64,000 nt of DNA from NCBI GenBank assembly GCA_964036155.1, contig OZ038423.1, positions 73,237,249-73,301,248 on the forward strand, written 5' to 3'. This document shows positions 60,836-64,000 of this stretch, in pieces. The position numbers and the translations under genes are program-made. The stretch comes from Diploscapter coronatus. Taxonomy: Eukaryota; Nematoda; Chromadorea; Rhabditida; Rhabditidae. A model generated the notes under the pieces. That model was not told the origin of the DNA. It ran no database searches and worked only from the letters and a program-made list of their open reading frames with translations. Each line of letters opens with the position of its first letter. The first letter of the stretch is position 1.

Positions 60836-63234
60836 ATGTCGATCCTGATAAAGAACGGAACGGTAGTGAACGAAGATGGAATGCGCAAGGAGGATGTGCT
60901 CATCAATGATGGAATCATCGTGTATGAATTTATATAAGCCATGAAAATTCAGAGAGAATATTTCAGCGCAGTTGGCAAGAACCTCGATGCTCCGGAGAAC
61001 TGCCGAGTCGTTGATGCAGCTGATAAATTAGTGATGCCAGGTGGAATTGATCCACACACTCACATGCAGTTGCCGTTCATGGGAGAGGTAAGTGACTTCG
61101 AGTTGAATGAGTTGTGCAATGATAGTGCAAAAATGAAAGAGAATGTCTGACCATCAGCATTTAGGTCGCCGTCGACGATTTCTATTCTGGAACTCGGGCA
61201 GCACTGGCCGGGGGCACGACTATGGTTTGCTACACTAGGAAAAGTCAAACACAATGAGCTTTTTAGATTATCGATTTCGTGATCCCAGCCAAAGATAGCA
61301 CACCGATTGAAGCGTACAAGACTTGGAGAGGATGGGCTGATCCGAAGGTGAGATCGATTTACCATAGAAACATGGTCTTTTTTCGCGCCATTTAGGTCTG
61401 CTGCGACTACGCTCTGTCGATGGCAATCACTACATGGAACGACAAAATCAGAGACGAAATGACCGAAGTCACCAAGCCGGAATATGGTACACTTTGGCTA
61501 AAAATGAATTCAGGGAGAACAAATTTCCAGGAATCAACTCGTTCAAGTTCTTCCTGGCCTATTCCGGCATGTTTATGGTTCGCGATGAAGAGTTCTATCA
61601 AGGTATGAAAAGTCTTTCTAAAACTAACCAATAAGATTTTAGGAATGATTCACTGCTCGAAAATCGGCGCTCTTGCTCGGGTGCATGCTGAGAACGGTTC
61701 GGTGATTGCGGAAAAGGCAAAGGCGCTGCTCGCACAAGGCGTCACAGGTCCGGAAGGACATACACAGAGCAGGCCTGAGGAGGTTGAGCAGTTTTTCTAT
61801 AATAAAAAAAGCTAAATTCAGCTAGAAGCAGAAGCGACGAACCGTGCTTGTGTTATGGCTTCACAGGCAAACTGCCCTCTGTACGTGGTTCACGTCATGA
61901 GCAAAGGAGCTGCCAGAGCCATCTCTTATCATCGATCAAAGGGTACTTCATAGTTTTCAACGAACTCCATGAAAAGTATCTTAGGTGCCATAATTTTTGG
62001 CGAACCTATCGCAGCGGGTCTAGGAACTGATGGACATCATTATTACGATAAGGTAGCGCTTTTCTTCTCATAACGTTTTTCAAGTTCCATACTAGGACTG
62101 GCTTCACGCAGCTCGGTATGTAATGTCGCCACCCTTGAGTCGAGATAAATCCACACCTGAGGCATTGATGGATCTTTTGGCCGCGTAAGGATATGAAATA
62201 CGTCGTACTTCTTTGATAATAGCGATTTTAGAGGTGAACTTCATCTGACAGCAACAGATAACTGCACGTTCAATTGCCATCAGAAGGAGTTGGGCAGGTA
62301 TGTTTAAAGGAGTACATAAAATTGAAAATACCTTGTGGACCATAGTAGACATGTGTCAAACGTTGAAGTTAAAGTTACCAAAATGTTTCTCAAATAATAA
62401 TATCTTTGATGTCTGAAACGTAGTCTCACAACTAATTCATTTAGAAGTGATTTTACGAAAATTCCGAATGGTGTGAATGGAGTCGAGGACAGAATGGCAG
62501 TTGTTTGGCACAAAGGCGTCAACGCGGGGAAAATCGACCCGATGAGATTCGTTCAGATTACGAGGTTTTATGTCCAATTCCTAAAAATGCTCAAAATTTT
62601 ATTTCCAGCTCAACCGCCGCAAAAATCTTCAATCTTTATCCACGTAAAGGTAGAATTGCCGTAGGTAGCGATGCGGATATTGTTATTTGGAATCCGAACG
62701 ATACGAAGATCATCTCCAAAAGCACTCATCATCACGTAAGCTTTGAATCTAGAAAAGAATCGATTTCTCTTAAAATTTGGCTGCATAAACTTTTCTCCCA
62801 AACACTATTTCTTGCTTTTTTCCTTTCCTCGTTTTGGGAGAAAAGTTTAAGCAACCTTAAGATTTTAGGCCTGCGATTTCAACATCTTCGAAGGAATGGA
62901 AGTCCGAGGCTTCGCGGAAACGACGATTTCGAGAGGAAAGGTCGATATATTTTACAATCTACATCGATGAATTTCCGTTATTAGGTTGTCTGGGAAAATA
63001 ATGAACTTCACGTGGAAGCTGGAGCAGGAAAATTCATACCCGCTGAGCCGTTCTGCCCTTACGTTTTTAGCTCTGTACCGCACAGAGCGAAAGTAATTAT
63101 TGACATTTTAGGACTTTTTCAAATATTAGTTCTAGATGATGGCTCCTCGAATGGTGGTTAGAGAGCATGAGAGAGTCGCCGAAATCACGATGAACCAAGA
63201 AATTCGGGCGCAGAATCAGGAAATGTCGACGTGA
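60836..63234 (+). CDS. dhp: Dihydropyrimidinase
   Basis: Sixteen exons close exactly: 60836-60921, 60967-61087, 61165-61224, 61267-61347, 61396-61486, 61531-61602, 61643-61782, 61822-61942, 61985-62052, 62096-62184, 62232-62297, 62445-62564, 62609-62735, 62869-62940, 62985-63092 and 63136-63234. They give 506 residues, usual for the family. It hydrolyses the ring of dihydrouracil and dihydrothymine, the second step of pyrimidine breakdown, in the cytosol. Seen directly: the metal-binding HTH in [13 protein letters not shown], the lysine that is carboxylated to bridge the two zincs ([11 protein letters not shown]), the metal histidines in RVHAENG and [11 protein letters not shown], and the catalytic Asp in [15 protein letters not shown] ends 4 bp before the ATG, fitting a spliced leader. 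The donor after 62940 is GTCGAT. The sequence cannot separate the dhp-1 and dhp-2 type paralogues known from C. elegans. Confidence 0.96.
62779..62856. repeat. Hairpin within a dihydropyrimidinase intron
   Basis: TAAACTTTTCTCCCAAA near 62785-62801 pairs with TTTGGGAGAAAAGTTTA near 62833-62849. The pairing extends less perfectly to about 62779 and 62856 (GGCTGC and GCAACC). It occupies most of the 62736-62868 intron and ends close to the acceptor. Confidence 0.6.
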
Positions 63235-64000
63235 TAAGTAAAAAGAATGAAATATTCATGGATTTTATAACTAGCCATATTTTAAGTGCCATGATAACAA
63301 AGTTGCCTAATTTCCAATGTAATTAAAATTTTATGGAACGTATACATCAAATTTATCGACTATTTTATTTCAAATTATTATAATCATCGTTTGAAATTTA
63401 TCACTACTTGGTTTTTGATTAGACGGTGCACAATGATCATGACTTGATTCGACTACATAATAAATTGAATAGGCAAAGATATTGTGACTAAATAATTGAT
63501 CAACTAGAGTATGAAAATAAAAATAAAACCGTTTAGAATTGTGATATTGTAAATGACTGATAACTTGAAACGAAATAAAAGGAACTTCTTCTTTCTCATC
63601 CTCCTTTGAGCATTGCTTGTGTTGGAGATCTTTATTTTTTTCTTTATTCCTTAATCAAAATTAACGGGATTCTCGCCACAAGCACTTGCTAATTATTTTT
63701 CTCTGTCGATAATGATGCAAATTAATCGACTAATTATCGATAATTGCCTTAAAAGGGTAAAAACAAAGAAATTGCCTAACAAGCAAACGCTCGTCTCTCA
63801 TGAATTCGAGGCACATAGAAGGAGAAAGGAAAAGAAACACGCTCCTTTTATCTCGTCTCAAGTAGTCATTGATTCACAATGAATATCTATTCTTAGAAAT
63901 AATTAGATAAATTTCACAGATGAGCAAAGTTAAAGCGGAGCCTCATAAAAATTGCTGGCAAAAAGCGTCGATGAAGGAGAATTGTCATTCGAAAAACAAC
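63235..64000. other. Downstream region, no gene seen
   Basis: AT-rich sequence after dihydropyrimidinase. Several AATAAA-like words occur at 63460-63580, any of which could serve as its 3' end signal. Nothing else is recognisable up to the end of the window. Confidence 0.55.

Overview
The window looks like a piece of a nematode nuclear genome. Protein-coding exons (typically 60-250 bp) are separated by very short introns (commonly 41-65 bp) with T-rich TTTCAG-type acceptors, the DNA is AT-rich, several start codons sit just downstream of a TTTCAG/TTTTAG signal with no upstream exon (compatible with spliced-leader acceptors), and one gene encodes a DB module, a cysteine-rich domain known essentially from nematodes. 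I cannot name the genus. No bacterial, viral or organellar gene blocks are seen, and I found no rRNA, tRNA or CRISPR. All gene models below were spliced by hand: I followed reading phase across each junction, and where the phases close exactly I say so.

Layout. 1-11.5 kb has no gene I can support. 11.5-13.6 kb (+) holds a three-exon gene with a TATA box, encoding a 153-residue protein with a signal-anchor-like segment and dibasic sites (possible peptide precursor). 13.6-19.7 kb is nearly empty apart from two weak small ORFs. 19.75-26.9 kb (-) is a many-exon gene ending in a DB module. 26.2-29.2 kb holds two foldback elements and a decayed mariner transposon with perfect terminal repeats. 29.6-30.9 kb (+) is an eight-exon F-box/kelch gene.

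32.1-43.2 kb is a conserved housekeeping block, all on the minus strand and in the order (5' to 3') roadblock dynein light chain (dyrb-1), mitochondrial AAA ATPase ATAD3 (atad-3), dynactin actin-related protein Arp1 (arp-1). A dynein subunit and a dynactin subunit thus flank a mitochondrial inner-membrane ATPase.

44-59.7 kb is an accessory, fast-evolving cluster: two multi-membrane-span chemoreceptor-like genes (+), a pair of signal-peptide-bearing paralogues of a family I do not recognise (262 residues each, about 9 kb apart), a tandem pair of Nudix hydrolases with an N-terminal hydrophobic leader, a weak galectin-like gene, a tentative small gene, and a small secreted protein. The second copy of each pair departs from the first in revealing ways: one has an intron ending AT instead of AG, the other an intron ending GG, lost start codons and a repeat-rich insertion at its 5' end. 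60.8-63.2 kb (+) is a complete 16-exon dihydropyrimidinase.

The most interesting signals are the non-canonical splice sites (GT-AT, GT-GG, a probable GC-AG, several GTC donors), the unrecognised secreted paralogue pair with intron gain/loss, the leader-bearing Nudix pair, the candidate peptide precursor and the foldback/MITE-like repeats.
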